From contig CAVPDR010000002.1 in assembly GCA_963702705.1 (NCBI GenBank), positions 558,001 through 622,000 on the forward strand: a stretch of DNA of 64,000 nt, given 5' to 3'. Below, piece after piece: positions 53,660 through 62,054 of this stretch. The translations under genes and the position numbers were made by a program. Source of the stretch: VRUE01 sp963702705 (GTDB lineage: Bacteria; Actinomycetota; Thermoleophilia; Solirubrobacterales; 70-9). The notes beneath the pieces were generated by a model that saw only the letters and a program-made list of their open reading frames with translations, was not told where the DNA came from and searched no databases. Position 1 is the stretch's first letter. Each line of letters starts with the position of its first letter.

Positions 53660-55072
53660 ATGGCAACGCAAGGACACCACCTCGACCGGCTGACCGCCGT
53701 CGACGCCTCGTTCCTGACCAACGAGACCTCGGCCAGCCACATGCATGTCGGCGCGATCCTGATCTTCGAGGGGCCGCCGCCGAAATACGTCGATTTGGTC
53801 GAGCACGTGCGGGGGCGGCTGGGCCAGGTGCCGCGCTTCCGCCAGCGCCTCGTCGTGCCGCCGCTGGAGGCGGGGCGGCCGCTCTGGGCCGACGACGTCA
53901 ACTTCAACCTGACCTACCACATCCGCCACACGGCGCTACCCGAGCCGGGCGGCGAGCAGCAGCTGAAGCGGCTCGCGGCGCGGGTCTTCTCGCAGCAGCT
54001 CGACCGCAGCAAGCCGCTCTGGGAGCTGTGGCTGGTGCAGGGCCTGGAGCAGGACCGCTTCGCCCTGCTGACCAAGACCCACCACGCGATGGTCGACGGC
54101 ATCTCCGGCGTCGACATCGGCACCGTGCTGTTCGACCTCGAGCCGGTGCCGGCGCCCGCCACGAGCGAGGACGGCTGGGTGCCCGCGCCGCAGCCGAGCA
54201 CTGCGCAACTGGTGGCGCGTGGGGCCGTCGACGCGGCGGCGGCGCCGGTGCAGCTGGTCGAGCGCGCAGTCGAGGTCATGCGCCATCCCGAGGCGGCGGC
54301 AAAGCGCATCGGCGAGGCGCTGGAGGGACTCGGCGAGGTGGTCGGCGCCTTCGCCAACCCGGCGCCGGACGTGCCGCTGAACCAGCCGATCGGGCCGCAC
54401 CGGCGCTTCACCTGGGCGCGCTCGGAGCTGGCGACCTTCAAGCGGATCAAGGATTCGCTCGGCGGCACCGTCAACGACGTCGTGCTTGCGGTGGTGACGG
54501 GCGCGTTGCGCGAGTGGCTGCACGGGCGGGGGGTCCGCACCGAGGGCCTGGAGCTGCGGGCGTTGGTGCCGGTCTCGATCCGCACCGAGGACGAGCGCGG
54601 CAATCTCGGCAACCGGATCGCGGCAATGCGCGGGCCGCTGCCCGTATACGTCGAGGACCCGGTGCGGCGACTGCGGGTGGTAAGCGAGCAGATGGAGGGC
54701 CTGAAGCGCTCCAAGCAGGCGCTGGGCGCCGAAGTTATCGCCCGTTTCAACGACTTCGCCCCGCCGACCCTGCTGGCGCAGGCCTCGCGGGTCAACTTCT
54801 CGACCCGGCTCTTCAACCTGATCGTCACCAACGTGCCGGGACCGCAGCTGCCGCTTTACGTGCTCGGCCGCGAACTGCAGGAGGTCTTCCCGGTCGCCTT
54901 CCTGCCTCAGAACCACACGATGGCGGTGGCGATCATGAGTTACAACGGCCGCCTCGGCTTCGGCCTGCTCGCCGACTACGACTCGATGGAGGACGTCGAA
55001 GACTTCGCCGCGGGGCTGAACCGCTCGCTGGAGGAGCTCGAGGAGGCCGCGGCGGCCGCTGCTCCCGCCTGA
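53660..55072 (+). CDS. Wax ester synthase/diacylglycerol acyltransferase (WS/DGAT)
   Basis: 470 residues. Acyl-CoA-dependent acyltransferase making wax esters or triacylglycerol for storage. The catalytic motif HHAMVDG is near residue 141 (second His is the base); PLWELWLVQGLEQDRFALLT and the GGTVNDVVLAVVTGALREWL motif (ND block) near 275 are also conserved, as is VPGPQLPLYVLG. ATG at 53660 lies 6 nt after TAGCCT (53648-53653). Divergent from ispH. Substrate range cannot be told from sequence. Confidence 0.92.
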   Translation: MATQGHHLDRLTAVDASFLTNETSASHMHVGAILIFEGPPPKYVDLVEHVRGRLGQVPRFRQRLVVPPLEAGRPLWADDVNFNLTYHIRHTALPEPGGEQQLKRLAARVFSQQLDRSKPLWELWLVQGLEQDRFALLTKTHHAMVDGISGVDIGTVLFDLEPVPAPATSEDGWVPAPQPSTAQLVARGAVDAAAAPVQLVERAVEVMRHPEAAAKRIGEALEGLGEVVGAFANPAPDVPLNQPIGPHRRFTWARSELATFKRIKDSLGGTVNDVVLAVVTGALREWLHGRGVRTEGLELRALVPVSIRTEDERGNLGNRIAAMRGPLPVYVEDPVRRLRVVSEQMEGLKRSKQALGAEVIARFNDFAPPTLLAQASRVNFSTRLFNLIVTNVPGPQLPLYVLGRELQEVFPVAFLPQNHTMAVAIMSYNGRLGFGLLADYDSMEDVEDFAAGLNRSLEELEEAAAAAAPA

Positions 55073-55078
55073 ACGGGC

Positions 55079-55127
55079 GAACTGCATCAAATTCTCATCC
55101 TCCTGGATTGGGAATTTGATGCAGTTC
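55079..55127. repeat. Palindromic hairpin repeat, copy 2
   Basis: Perfect 16-bp outer arms GAACTGCATCAAATTC / GAATTTGATGCAGTTC with an inner ATCC-TCCT-GGAT hairpin, 6 bp after the WS/DGAT stop. It is the sister of the element after sufS (44226-44268). AT-rich for this genome. Confidence 0.75.
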
Positions 55128-55163
55128 AGGAGGCGGCGGAGCCGGCTGGCTAGGCTCCATCCT

Positions 55164-55664
55164 ATGGCTATCCTCGTCGCCCTCTTTATCGTCGTGCCGA
55201 TCGTCGAGCTCTACGTGATCATCCAGATCGGCTCCCTGATCGGGGTCTGGCCGACGATCGCGCTGCTGCTCGCCGACGCCGTGCTCGGCTCGCTGCTGCT
55301 GCGCCACCAGGGCCGTGGCGCCTGGCGTCGCTTCAACGCCGCCCTCGCGGAGCGCCGCTTCCCCGGGCGCGAGGTCGCCGACGGCCTGCTGATCGCGATC
55401 GGCGGCACCCTGCTGCTGACGCCCGGCTTCGTCACCGACATCCTCGGCGCCCTCTTCCTGATCCCACCGACGCGGGCGGTCGTCAGGCGGCTGCTGCGCG
55501 GCTACATGAGCCGGCGCTTCCTGGTTGCCGGCGTCAGCAGCGTGGGCAGCGCTGCCGGGCGCGCTGCGCCCGGCAGCCGCTCCTATGACTTCGACGCAAC
55601 GGCGGAAGAGATTCCGCCCGACGGCGCCCCAGCCCTGCCGGACGATTCCCGGCCGCAGGGCTGA
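55164..55664 (+). CDS. fxsA: FxsA family membrane protein
   Basis: 166 residues. Cytoplasmic membrane protein with the FxsA pattern: VALFIVVPIVELYVIIQIGS, ADAVLGSLLLRHQGRGAWRR, ADGLLIAIGGTLLLTPGFVT, DILGALFLIPPTR. In E. coli FxsA eases F-exclusion of phage T7; its basic role is unclear. The C-terminal tail is polar. ATG at 55164 is 7 nt after TAGGCT (55151-55156); the upstream in-frame ATG lies in the hairpin repeat and is disfavoured. Confidence 0.9.
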   Translation: MAILVALFIVVPIVELYVIIQIGSLIGVWPTIALLLADAVLGSLLLRHQGRGAWRRFNAALAERRFPGREVADGLLIAIGGTLLLTPGFVTDILGALFLIPPTRAVVRRLLRGYMSRRFLVAGVSSVGSAAGRAAPGSRSYDFDATAEEIPPDGAPALPDDSRPQG

Positions 55665-55681
55665 GCGCCGCCGAAACCGGT

Positions 55682-56191
55682 TCAGGTGGTCGGTTTCGCG
55701 GGGGCCTGACGGATGTCGACCTTCTTGACCGTGACCGTCGGCGTGAAGCCCTCCTGAGAGCAGTGCTTTGACAGCTGCGTGATCTTGCCGTGCAGCTTCA
55801 CCCTGCTGCCCGGGGCCGGTGCGGTGGAATCGACGCCGTGGTGGAAGACGACGCGGGCAGCCGTCAGCGTGTAGGTCTGGGCGCCGGTCGGGGCGTGATG
55901 GTTGGCCTTAGTGACCGTGACCTCGAGCGTCCCGTCGTAGCGGTTTTTCCCAGTAGCGGGCGTGAGCGCGGCGCTGACCAGAGTCCCGGTGGCGTTGTAG
56001 CCGACCGAGTGCGGCTGGCACTTGTGCGATTTCGGGTTGTGCGGGCCTTTGCCGTGCGGGCCCTTCGGTCCGTGCGGCGGTTTCGGCTTGTGCGGCGGTG
56101 GCGTGGGCGCAGGCGTGTATTCGGTCGTCGCCTGGGCGGGAACGGCCAGCGCCAGCAGGCCGAGCACGCTGAGAATCACAATCTTCTTCAT
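55682..56191 (-). CDS. Secreted His/Pro/Lys-rich protein
   Basis: 169 residues from ATG 56191, which has GGGAGG 8 nt upstream. Signal peptide (IVILSVLGLLALAVPAQATT), a linker rich in Pro, His, Lys and Gly (PPPHKPKPPHGPKGPHGKGP), then a small beta domain (TGTLVSAALTPATGKNRYDG, VVFHHGVDSTAPAPGSRVKL, VTVKKVDIRQ). The linker may bind metal or the wall. Convergent with fxsA. Function unknown. Confidence 0.7.
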   Translation of the reverse strand: MKKIVILSVLGLLALAVPAQATTEYTPAPTPPPHKPKPPHGPKGPHGKGPHNPKSHKCQPHSVGYNATGTLVSAALTPATGKNRYDGTLEVTVTKANHHAPTGAQTYTLTAARVVFHHGVDSTAPAPGSRVKLHGKITQLSKHCSQEGFTPTVTVKKVDIRQAPAKPTT

Positions 56192-56371
56192 CGGAAACCT
56201 CCCGTGGCTGTGGGCATTTGGCACCTAAAACGGCCCGCAACGGCAAACGTCAGGAACAACCCCGGGTACCTCGACCCCGCTCTCGAAGGTTCAAAAATCC
56301 TGATTGTTGAGGTAACGTTTGCGTCCATACTCGACCCGAGAGCCACAGCCCTCCCAGCCGTCGCCCTAATC

Positions 56372-56971
56372 ATGGTGGCAGCCGGCGCGGGCATCGGCGT
56401 CGCCGGCAACGCCCCCTCCGTCTCAATCGCGCTGGTGGCGATCGGGGCCGGCATGTTCTTCATCGGCACGATGATGCCGACCCTGAGCGAGTTCCAGGTC
56501 GGCCCCACCGGCTTCTCCGCGAAGCTGCGTGAACGCGACCAGGACTTCGAGGCTGTCTTCGGTCCCAATGCCGATCAGCTGGCGCGGATCGGGACCTGGC
56601 TGGCGGGAAGCCCGCAGGCAGGAAAGGAGCTCGCCGAGCGGGCCCTGATAGAGACCTACATGCGCTGGCCCGAAGCGCATGCCGACCCGACCGACGCGGT
56701 GCGGAAGCGCATGGTCGAACTGGCTCCGCCGGCGCAGCCCGCCGTGCCGGATCCGCAGCAAGGAGGTGCCGGAGACCTGCTCTCCCGACTGATTGCCCTC
56801 CCGGTTGCCGAACGCTCGGCTCTGGTCCTACATCTCCTCGAGGGGCTCAGCACCGACACGGTCGCATCGATCACCCATCGCGAGCCGGCCGCGGTCGCCG
56901 GCGACATAGCCCGGGGAGCAGCCGGCGTCGTCGCCGCCACGGCGCCCCCTCCCCCCGGAGCGGTCTGGTGA
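56372..56971 (+). CDS. Membrane protein with a sigma-region-4-like C-terminal helix-turn-helix
   Basis: 199 residues from the first in-frame ATG. Two close membrane segments (MVAAGAGIGVAGNAPSVSIA, LVAIGAGMFFIGTMM) are followed by a soluble part (EFQVGPTGFSAKLRERDQDF). Near the end, LPVAERSALVLHLLEGLSTD then TVASITHREPAAVAGDIARG follows the pattern of sigma-70 region 4.2 (LP..ER..L.L....GLS..E(I/V)A.......V...(I/L)), although the core is degenerate. The stop overlaps the start of the CARDB gene. No such fusion is known to me; start upstream (non-ATG) is possible. Confidence 0.6.
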   Translation: MVAAGAGIGVAGNAPSVSIALVAIGAGMFFIGTMMPTLSEFQVGPTGFSAKLRERDQDFEAVFGPNADQLARIGTWLAGSPQAGKELAERALIETYMRWPEAHADPTDAVRKRMVELAPPAQPAVPDPQQGGAGDLLSRLIALPVAERSALVLHLLEGLSTDTVASITHREPAAVAGDIARGAAGVVAATAPPPPGAVW

Positions 56972-57780
56972 GCGACGTCGAGCGCGTGGCCGCCGCCATG
57001 CGCGAGGCCGATGCCGAGCTTCAGGTGCAACCGCCGGACGTCGCCGAGACGGTCGGCCACGCTCGCCGCTCGCTGGTCCGGCGCCTGCTGATCGTCGGTG
57101 TTCTCGGCGCGCTCGGCGCGACGCTGCTGATCGTCGGCGGCAGCGCACCGGCTTTCAAGCAGCTGCGCACGGCTCAGGCCAAAGACACCCAGCAGAAGAC
57201 GGGGGAAAGCGATCACGGCGGCGGTAAAGGCGGGGGTGGCGGTGGAAAAAACAACGGCACGGAAGACGGGGGCCAGGAAAAAGGGGGTGGCGGCAGCCCC
57301 AAACATCCCGAACGACTCAGGGCGGCGGTGGGTCCCGGCAAGCCGATCGAAATATCGCTCCCGGACCTCGTGGTCAGCCGCGTGACCAAAACCGAAGTCA
57401 CGGTGGAAAACCGGTCCGAAGTGAGCTCCGACCCCTTCGTGGTCAGCGTGATCGTCGAAGCCGAAGGCCAGAACACGGTCACCTACACCGTCCCATTCGA
57501 AAAGGGCCTCGAAGCCGAAGGGGAAGAAACCGAGCCGTTCAAGCCGCCATGCGAAAGCGGCACGGTCCGCGCCGAGGTGGACCCGGAAAACGCGATTGAA
57601 GAGTCCTCCGAGGAAGACAACGCGTCCCCCGAATCGCCCCCCCTGGAATGCGAACCGACCGGAGACGAAGAAGAAGGAACAACAGAAAAGGGGAAGCGCA
57701 AAGAAACGTCGGGGTCGGGGTCGGGAACGGGCACCGTCGACGCGGCGACGGACGCAACCGGCGGCGCGACCGCCCCGTAG
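56968..57780 (+). CDS. Membrane-anchored CARDB-domain protein
   Basis: 270 residues. N-terminal cytosolic part (VERVAAAMREADAELQVQPP), one membrane span (LLIVGVLGALGATLLIVGGS, residues 41-60), a Gly/Lys-rich linker, then an extracellular CARDB-type Ig domain (LPDLVVSRVTKTEVTVENRS ... VRAEVDPENAIEESSEEDN) and an acidic/Gly-Ser tail. GTG start overlaps the TGA of the gene above, so both are coupled. Topology (short N-terminal cytosolic segment, large outer domain) resembles an anti-sigma or sensor partner. Confidence 0.75.
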   Translation: MSDVERVAAAMREADAELQVQPPDVAETVGHARRSLVRRLLIVGVLGALGATLLIVGGSAPAFKQLRTAQAKDTQQKTGESDHGGGKGGGGGGKNNGTEDGGQEKGGGGSPKHPERLRAAVGPGKPIEISLPDLVVSRVTKTEVTVENRSEVSSDPFVVSVIVEAEGQNTVTYTVPFEKGLEAEGEETEPFKPPCESGTVRAEVDPENAIEESSEEDNASPESPPLECEPTGDEEEGTTEKGKRKETSGSGSGTGTVDAATDATGGATAP

Positions 57781-57798
57781 AGCCATAGACAGTTATAC

Positions 57799-57814
57799 TG
57801 AGTCGTATGACTCA
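57799..57814. promoter_or_regulatory. Palindromic operator over the mazE-like start codon
   Basis: TGAGTCGTATGACTCA is a perfect 6+4+6 palindrome that contains the ATG (57807-57809). It follows the -10 box TATACT (57794-57799) directly, so a bound antitoxin would block both transcription start and translation start. Confidence 0.65.
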
Positions 57815-58094
57815 CAAGATAGGCCTCAAGGGCCAGGTCGTCATCCCGAAGGCGATCCGCGATGAAATCGGCATCAGACCGGGCGACGAGGTGGTCTTCG
57901 AGCCGGACGGCAAGGATGTCCGGGTGCGTCGTGTAACCGACGACCGCGCTGCACGCCGCGAGCGCATCGAGTCGCTGCGCGGGGCCTGGACCGGCATCCC
58001 CGGCCTCGGCATCGACGATCTGCTTGCCCTTCGCCGCGAAGAGCGCGAGCTCGAGGAGCGCAAGGCTCGGGGCTTCCTTGGCGATCGTCCTTGA
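57807..58094 (+). CDS. AbrB/MazE-type antitoxin
   Basis: 95 residues. SpoVT/AbrB swapped-hairpin domain: HKIGLKGQVVIPKAIRDEIG, IRPGDEVVFEPDGKDVRVRR. The C-terminal acidic/basic helix (LLALRREERELEERKARGFL) would contact the toxin. ATG lies 7 nt behind TATACT and inside a palindrome, so the mRNA is likely leaderless and autorepressed. Overlaps the PIN toxin gene by 17 bp. Confidence 0.9.
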   Translation: MTHKIGLKGQVVIPKAIRDEIGIRPGDEVVFEPDGKDVRVRRVTDDRAARRERIESLRGAWTGIPGLGIDDLLALRREERELEERKARGFLGDRP

Positions 58095-58470
58095 CACCTG
58101 GGCCCTGCTCGCCCACCTTCGAGACGAGGCAGCGGCCGCACAGGTCCGGGATGAGTGGATAAAGCGAGGCGCAGCGATGTGCTCGGTGAACCTTGGAGAG
58201 GCGCTCTATCTCGAAATGCGGGTGCGAGGGACGGGCAACGCCGATGGCACCATCGAGGAAGTTCGCCGAGAGCTGACCGTGATTCATCCCGACTGGGACC
58301 TCGTAACTGTCGCAGCCAGGGTGAAGGCCGGCGGCGGCCTCTCCTTTGCCGACGCGTTCTGCATCGCAACGGCGAAACGCGTGGGAGCCCCGCTCTGGAC
58401 TGGCGACCCCGAGATCATCTACAAGGCAACGGAATTTCAATGTGAGGTCAAGGACCTCCGGCTGCCCTGA
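58078..58470 (+). CDS. vapC: PIN-domain toxin VapC
   Basis: 130 residues from TTG 58078. PIN motifs: AIVLDTWALLAHLRDE (Asp6), CSVNLGEALYLEMRVR (Glu), LSFADAFCIATAKRVGAPLW (Asp/Ala-Asp) and TGDPEI (last Asp). The frame extends upstream into the antitoxin gene without support. Type II toxin partnered by the AbrB-type antitoxin. Confidence 0.88.
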   Translation: MAIVLDTWALLAHLRDEAAAAQVRDEWIKRGAAMCSVNLGEALYLEMRVRGTGNADGTIEEVRRELTVIHPDWDLVTVAARVKAGGGLSFADAFCIATAKRVGAPLWTGDPEIIYKATEFQCEVKDLRLP

Positions 58471-58547
58471 AGACTGGGCCTGAATTCTCCGCCGAAGTCT
58501 CGCGCGAATGAATAACTAAGGATGCGACAAACTGGCCAGGGACGACG

Positions 58548-59627
58548 CTACGCGATGGCGATCGAGGCCCGCTCGATCAGGCTCTCCAGGGTGTCGTCTT
58601 CTTCCGAGGAAGCCAGGCCGGTGTTGGTCAAAGCGTCGGGGTAGCGCTCGGCAATTTCAGAGCGCGCACCAGAAAACCAGCCCCGCGCCTCCTCGAGGTC
58701 GACCTCGGCAAGAGCGCAGATGAACTCTGTCTCACTCCAGCGAACTATCGGGTCAAAGGGGCGAAGCCTCCCCCACAGGGCAAGGAAGAGATCGCGAGCC
58801 AAGGTGGTAAGAGCAGGTTCGCCTTTGAACTGGGTGCCCTGGGCCTCCTTCCCGAACGCTACGACACCGAGCACCAAGGTGCGGCTCATGCCTTGGGAAC
58901 GCTCGAGCTCATGGCGCAAGAAGATCTCGCCGAGCCGCCGCCCACAGGCACCGGTCGACTCGTCCCTATGAGCGCCCTCGATCTCGACCATCAGCAGCTC
59001 GCGGTCGCTGGCGGCCTCCTGGCGATCGCGGGCCGCTTCCTCACGGTCACGGGCGGCGCGCCGGCGATCCTCCGCGGCCCGCGTCCTGGCGCCAGCGGCG
59101 CTGGCCCTCGCCACAGCCGCCACCCTGGCAGCAGGGCTGTCCCTGCCGAGCTTGCCTGCCATCTCCTCGGCCGCCCTGTCCACCTCCTCGGCCTCCCGGT
59201 CCCGAGCGGTGGCAACCTCGTCGCGGTGGCGGGCCATCTCGTCGCGGCGCCATGCTTGCGCGTGGCGTTCGGCGGCGACCTGAGCACGAACCGCAGTTGT
59301 CGCCATCCGGGCCATCGTCCCCTCCCCCCGGCCGGCCTTGGCCAGCTCATGTGCGTGCAGCCCGGCGGAATCGGTGGATGGATTTGCCTCCAGATCGCGG
59401 TCGGCGAGAACCTGATCGCGGTCGGAGACACGCTGATCGGCGTCCGAAGCCGCCTGGTCGCGGTCGGCCATGCTCTGGTCAGTATCGGAGGCGGTCTGAT
59501 CGGCGTCGGAGGCGGTCTGATCTCGATCCGATGCGGACTGATCGGCTTCGAGTTGACCAGAGCGCCGGCGCCACGGAACTCGCGGATTGATGTTTCCCTC
59601 TCCGATTCGACCGATGGGCTGCTTCAA
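58548..59627 (-). CDS. Degenerate GGDEF protein with N-terminal Asp-Gln heptad repeats
   Basis: 359 residues, TTG start. Residues about 28-78 are seven or more heptads of the type DQTASDADQTASDTDQSMAD, continued by an Ala/Arg/Glu-rich coiled coil (ARDREEAARDRQEAASDREL). The C-terminal 150 residues follow the GGDEF fold (HRDESTGACGRRLGEIFLRH; WSETEFICALAEVDLEEARG) but the GGDEF signature reads W-S-E-T-E-F, so cyclase activity is unlikely; it may bind nucleotide or act as a scaffold. In the DNA the heptads form 21-bp repeats (about 59400-59550). Confidence 0.8.
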   Translation of the reverse strand: MKQPIGRIGEGNINPRVPWRRRSGQLEADQSASDRDQTASDADQTASDTDQSMADRDQAASDADQRVSDRDQVLADRDLEANPSTDSAGLHAHELAKAGRGEGTMARMATTAVRAQVAAERHAQAWRRDEMARHRDEVATARDREAEEVDRAAEEMAGKLGRDSPAARVAAVARASAAGARTRAAEDRRRAARDREEAARDRQEAASDRELLMVEIEGAHRDESTGACGRRLGEIFLRHELERSQGMSRTLVLGVVAFGKEAQGTQFKGEPALTTLARDLFLALWGRLRPFDPIVRWSETEFICALAEVDLEEARGWFSGARSEIAERYPDALTNTGLASSEEDDTLESLIERASIAIA

Positions 59628-59774
59628 GGCGAGCTTTTACCCCTGATCGAGCGTAGCATTGCTCAAGAACGGCGCAGGTATTCGTCGGCCGCCTCCTTTC
59701 GAAGCTTCGGGATTTGGGGTCGCCTGGAACAGACCATGGGACAAGCTGACCCCCACTGACCCCGCAAACCGTGC

Positions 59775-60092
59775 CTAGAAGCCAAGTGCGAACTTGGCGT
59801 CCTCGGTCATCATCTCGGGGCTCCAAGGGGGATCGAAGACCATCTTGGGATGCACCGCTGAGACGCCGGGGAGGTCGCCTACGAACTCCTTCATCTGCTC
59901 GGAGACCTGGGGGCCGATCGGGCAGGCCGGGGTCGTCAGGGTGAAGGTGACGAAGACCTCCTCCTTCTCGATCTCCACGTCGTAGACGAGGCCGAGAGAG
60001 ACGAAGTCGAGTCCCAGCTCGGGATCGATCACCTCCTCGAGGGCCTCGATCACATCGTCTTCCGTGAGCGCCGCTGTGTCGTTGTCGGGCAT
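59775..60092 (-). CDS. MIP18/SufT-like metal-sulfur cluster assembly factor
   Basis: 105 residues. DUF59/MIP18 family: DDVIEALEEVIDPELGLDFV, SLGLVYDVEIEKEEVFVTFT, LTTPACPIGPQVSEQMKEFV (conserved Cys), KMVFDPPWSPEMMTEDAKFA. Acts in maturation of Fe-S proteins; in many actinobacteria it sits as sufT at the end of the suf operon, here it is 10 kb away. Divergent from the gene at 60128. Confidence 0.92.
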   Translation of the reverse strand: MPDNDTAALTEDDVIEALEEVIDPELGLDFVSLGLVYDVEIEKEEVFVTFTLTTPACPIGPQVSEQMKEFVGDLPGVSAVHPKMVFDPPWSPEMMTEDAKFALGF

Positions 60093-60127
60093 CCGTCCAT
60101 GCTACTCGGCTAGGCTCGCGGCTCGCT

Positions 60128-60520
60128 ATGGGTGGTGACGGACAAATCGTGCGGCGATCGATCGGGATCGCGTTTTCCGACGGCGGGCTGCTGGCGCTGA
60201 GCGCGGTGCGGCCGGCGGGGGCCGGCGGCCACGGCGAGGAGACCGTCGTCGCGGTGCTCTGCGGTCCGGACGGGGCGCCGGCCGAGCTTGCCGAGACACT
60301 GCTTTCGACCGAGTACGGGCCCGATGGCGTGCAGCGCCGGGCGACGTTGGAGCTCTGGCTCGACGGCGAAGAGGGACAACCGCTGCGTGGCGCCGGCACG
60401 CTGATCAGCGCCAGCTCGGTGCAGCACCCGGGCCTGCGGGCCGAGATCGCCTTCTTCCGCTGGGCGCTCGAGGGCCGCGAGGGCCTCGGTCACTACGAGA
60501 TCGTGCGCGACGATGGCTGA
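60128..60520 (+). CDS. Protein of unknown function coupled to a HAD phosphatase
   Basis: 130 residues, no signal peptide. Beta-rich N terminus (RSIGIAFSDGGLLALSAVRP) and a later segment LELWLDGEEGQPLRGAGTLI; ends HYEIVRDDG. No family recognised. Its stop overlaps the start of the HAD gene by 8 bp, which supports it being translated and functionally linked. Confidence 0.6.
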   Translation: MGGDGQIVRRSIGIAFSDGGLLALSAVRPAGAGGHGEETVVAVLCGPDGAPAELAETLLSTEYGPDGVQRRATLELWLDGEEGQPLRGAGTLISASSVQHPGLRAEIAFFRWALEGREGLGHYEIVRDDG

Positions 60521-61151
60521 GACCAGGATCGAGGCGATCGTCTGCGACTTCGGCGGCGTGCTGACTACACCGCTGGTCGAATCGTTCATGGCCTTCCAGG
60601 ACCGGACCGGGATCACGACCGAAACGCTGGGCAAGGCGATGCAGGCGGCGGCCGAGGCCAACGGGGACAACCCGCTCTACGAAATGGAGCGCGGCGAGAT
60701 CACCGAGGTCGCCTTCCTCGCAATGCTCACCGATCACCTCGAGCCGCTGCTCGGTCACAGGCCCGAGATGCACCGCTTCAAAGAGATCTACTTCGAGGCG
60801 CTGGAACCGAACCCGGCGATGATCGACCTGATGCGGACACTGAAGGACGAGGGCTACCGGATGGCGATGCTGACCAACAACGTGCGCGAGTGGGAGCCGC
60901 TCTGGCGCGCGATGCTGCCGGTCGACGAGATCTTCGAGACCGTCGTCGACTCCGGCTTCGTCGGCTGCCGCAAGCCCGAATCGCGGATCTACGAACTCAC
61001 CCTGGAGCGGATCGCGCAGCCGGCCGAGACCTGCCTCTTCATCGACGACGTCCTCGTCAACGTCGAAGGCGCCCGCAAGGCGGGCCTGCAGGCCGTCCAC
61101 TTCCAGGACAACGAGCAGGCGATCCCGGAGATCCGCGCCGCGCTCACCTAG
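60513..61151 (+). CDS. HAD-IA family phosphatase-like hydrolase
   Basis: 212 residues. HAD motifs: IVCDFGGVLTTPLVESFMAF (motif I; nucleophile position Asp followed by F-G-G rather than D-x-D), MAMLTNNVREWEP (motif II), GCRKPESRIYELTLERIAQP (motif III Lys) and CLFIDDVLVNVEGARKAGLQ (motif IV). The F-G-G-V form is typical of the epoxide hydrolase N-terminal/ACAD10-like subgroup; the missing second Asp makes phosphatase activity uncertain. Overlaps the convergent hydrolase gene by 4 bp. Confidence 0.88.
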   Translation: MAETRIEAIVCDFGGVLTTPLVESFMAFQDRTGITTETLGKAMQAAAEANGDNPLYEMERGEITEVAFLAMLTDHLEPLLGHRPEMHRFKEIYFEALEPNPAMIDLMRTLKDEGYRMAMLTNNVREWEPLWRAMLPVDEIFETVVDSGFVGCRKPESRIYELTLERIAQPAETCLFIDDVLVNVEGARKAGLQAVHFQDNEQAIPEIRAALT

Positions 61152-62014
61152 AGCAGGTGTCGGCGCAGGAACTCGATCTCGTCGGCGACGAGCGCCTCGT
61201 GCGCCGGGCCGTCGTAGATGTCGAAGTGATCGACGCCGGGGTAGGTGCGCAACTCGCCCTTCGGTGCGCGCTTTGCCGCCGCGATGGCGGGGCCGGGCTT
61301 GGCGACGCGATCGGCCCCGCCGACACAGACGAGCCAGGGACAGTGCAGCTTTGCGGCGTGCTTGGCGGGACGGTAGGGAGCGCCGAGCAGCCAGCGCGAG
61401 GAGACGCGGTTGCGCCAGCGCGAGTCCTCGCCGATCGAGACGACGCGACGCCAGCCCTCCTCCCCACCGGGCGCGTTGATCAGCGCCGGCTCGTTGGGCT
61501 GGCCGACGGCGGGTAGGTACGCGCCGCGCGCAGCGGCGGCGAGCATCCGAGCCGTGACGAGCGGGGAAGAGCGGTGAGCCTGGCGGACGATGTCGAGAAA
61601 GGGAACCTGGCTGATCGCCGCCGCCACGCTACGGTCCGCCGCCGCCGCGGCAAGGGCATTGCCGCCGCCCATCGAGGAGCCGAACGTGGCCACCCGGCTC
61701 GGGTCGACCCCCGGCAGCGAGCGCGCGAAGGCGATCGCCGCGCTCCAGTCCTCGAGCTGCCGCTTCGGGTCGAACAGATCGGGCTGGCCACCGCTGTCGC
61801 CGAATCCGCGGTGGTCAAACACAAGCGCTGCAAGACCGGCTGCCGCGAAGCGCTCGGCGAACGCCCCGAGCCGGTCCCGCCGCGTGCCCGAAAGGCCGTG
61901 TGCCATGACGACGACCGGCACGTCCGCCTCCGCTGCCGTAGCCGAATAGAGCCACCCTGCGCACGAATCCGCGCCAACGGTGAACTCGAGGTCCCTGCGA
62001 TCCATCCCCCTCAT
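61148..62014 (-). CDS. Alpha/beta hydrolase
   Basis: 288 residues. Oxyanion-hole motif VVVMAHGLSGTRRDRLGAFA, FDHRGFGDSGGQPDLFDPKR, nucleophile elbow ATFGSSMGGGNALAAAAADR (Ser of G-x-S-x-G), acid in CVGGADRVAKPGPA and His in YPGVDHFDIYDGPAHE. Resembles dienelactone hydrolase/acyl-hydrolase types. Cytosolic. ATG 62014 used; ATG 62005 is an alternative with a purine-rich sequence directly ahead. IS630 element lies 40 bp upstream. Confidence 0.88.
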   Translation of the reverse strand: MRGMDRRDLEFTVGADSCAGWLYSATAAEADVPVVVMAHGLSGTRRDRLGAFAERFAAAGLAALVFDHRGFGDSGGQPDLFDPKRQLEDWSAAIAFARSLPGVDPSRVATFGSSMGGGNALAAAAADRSVAAAISQVPFLDIVRQAHRSSPLVTARMLAAAARGAYLPAVGQPNEPALINAPGGEEGWRRVVSIGEDSRWRNRVSSRWLLGAPYRPAKHAAKLHCPWLVCVGGADRVAKPGPAIAAAKRAPKGELRTYPGVDHFDIYDGPAHEALVADEIEFLRRHLL

Positions 62015-62054
62015 AACGGGAGCCGCCGGCGAAACGTGAGATGGCGTCCGACTA

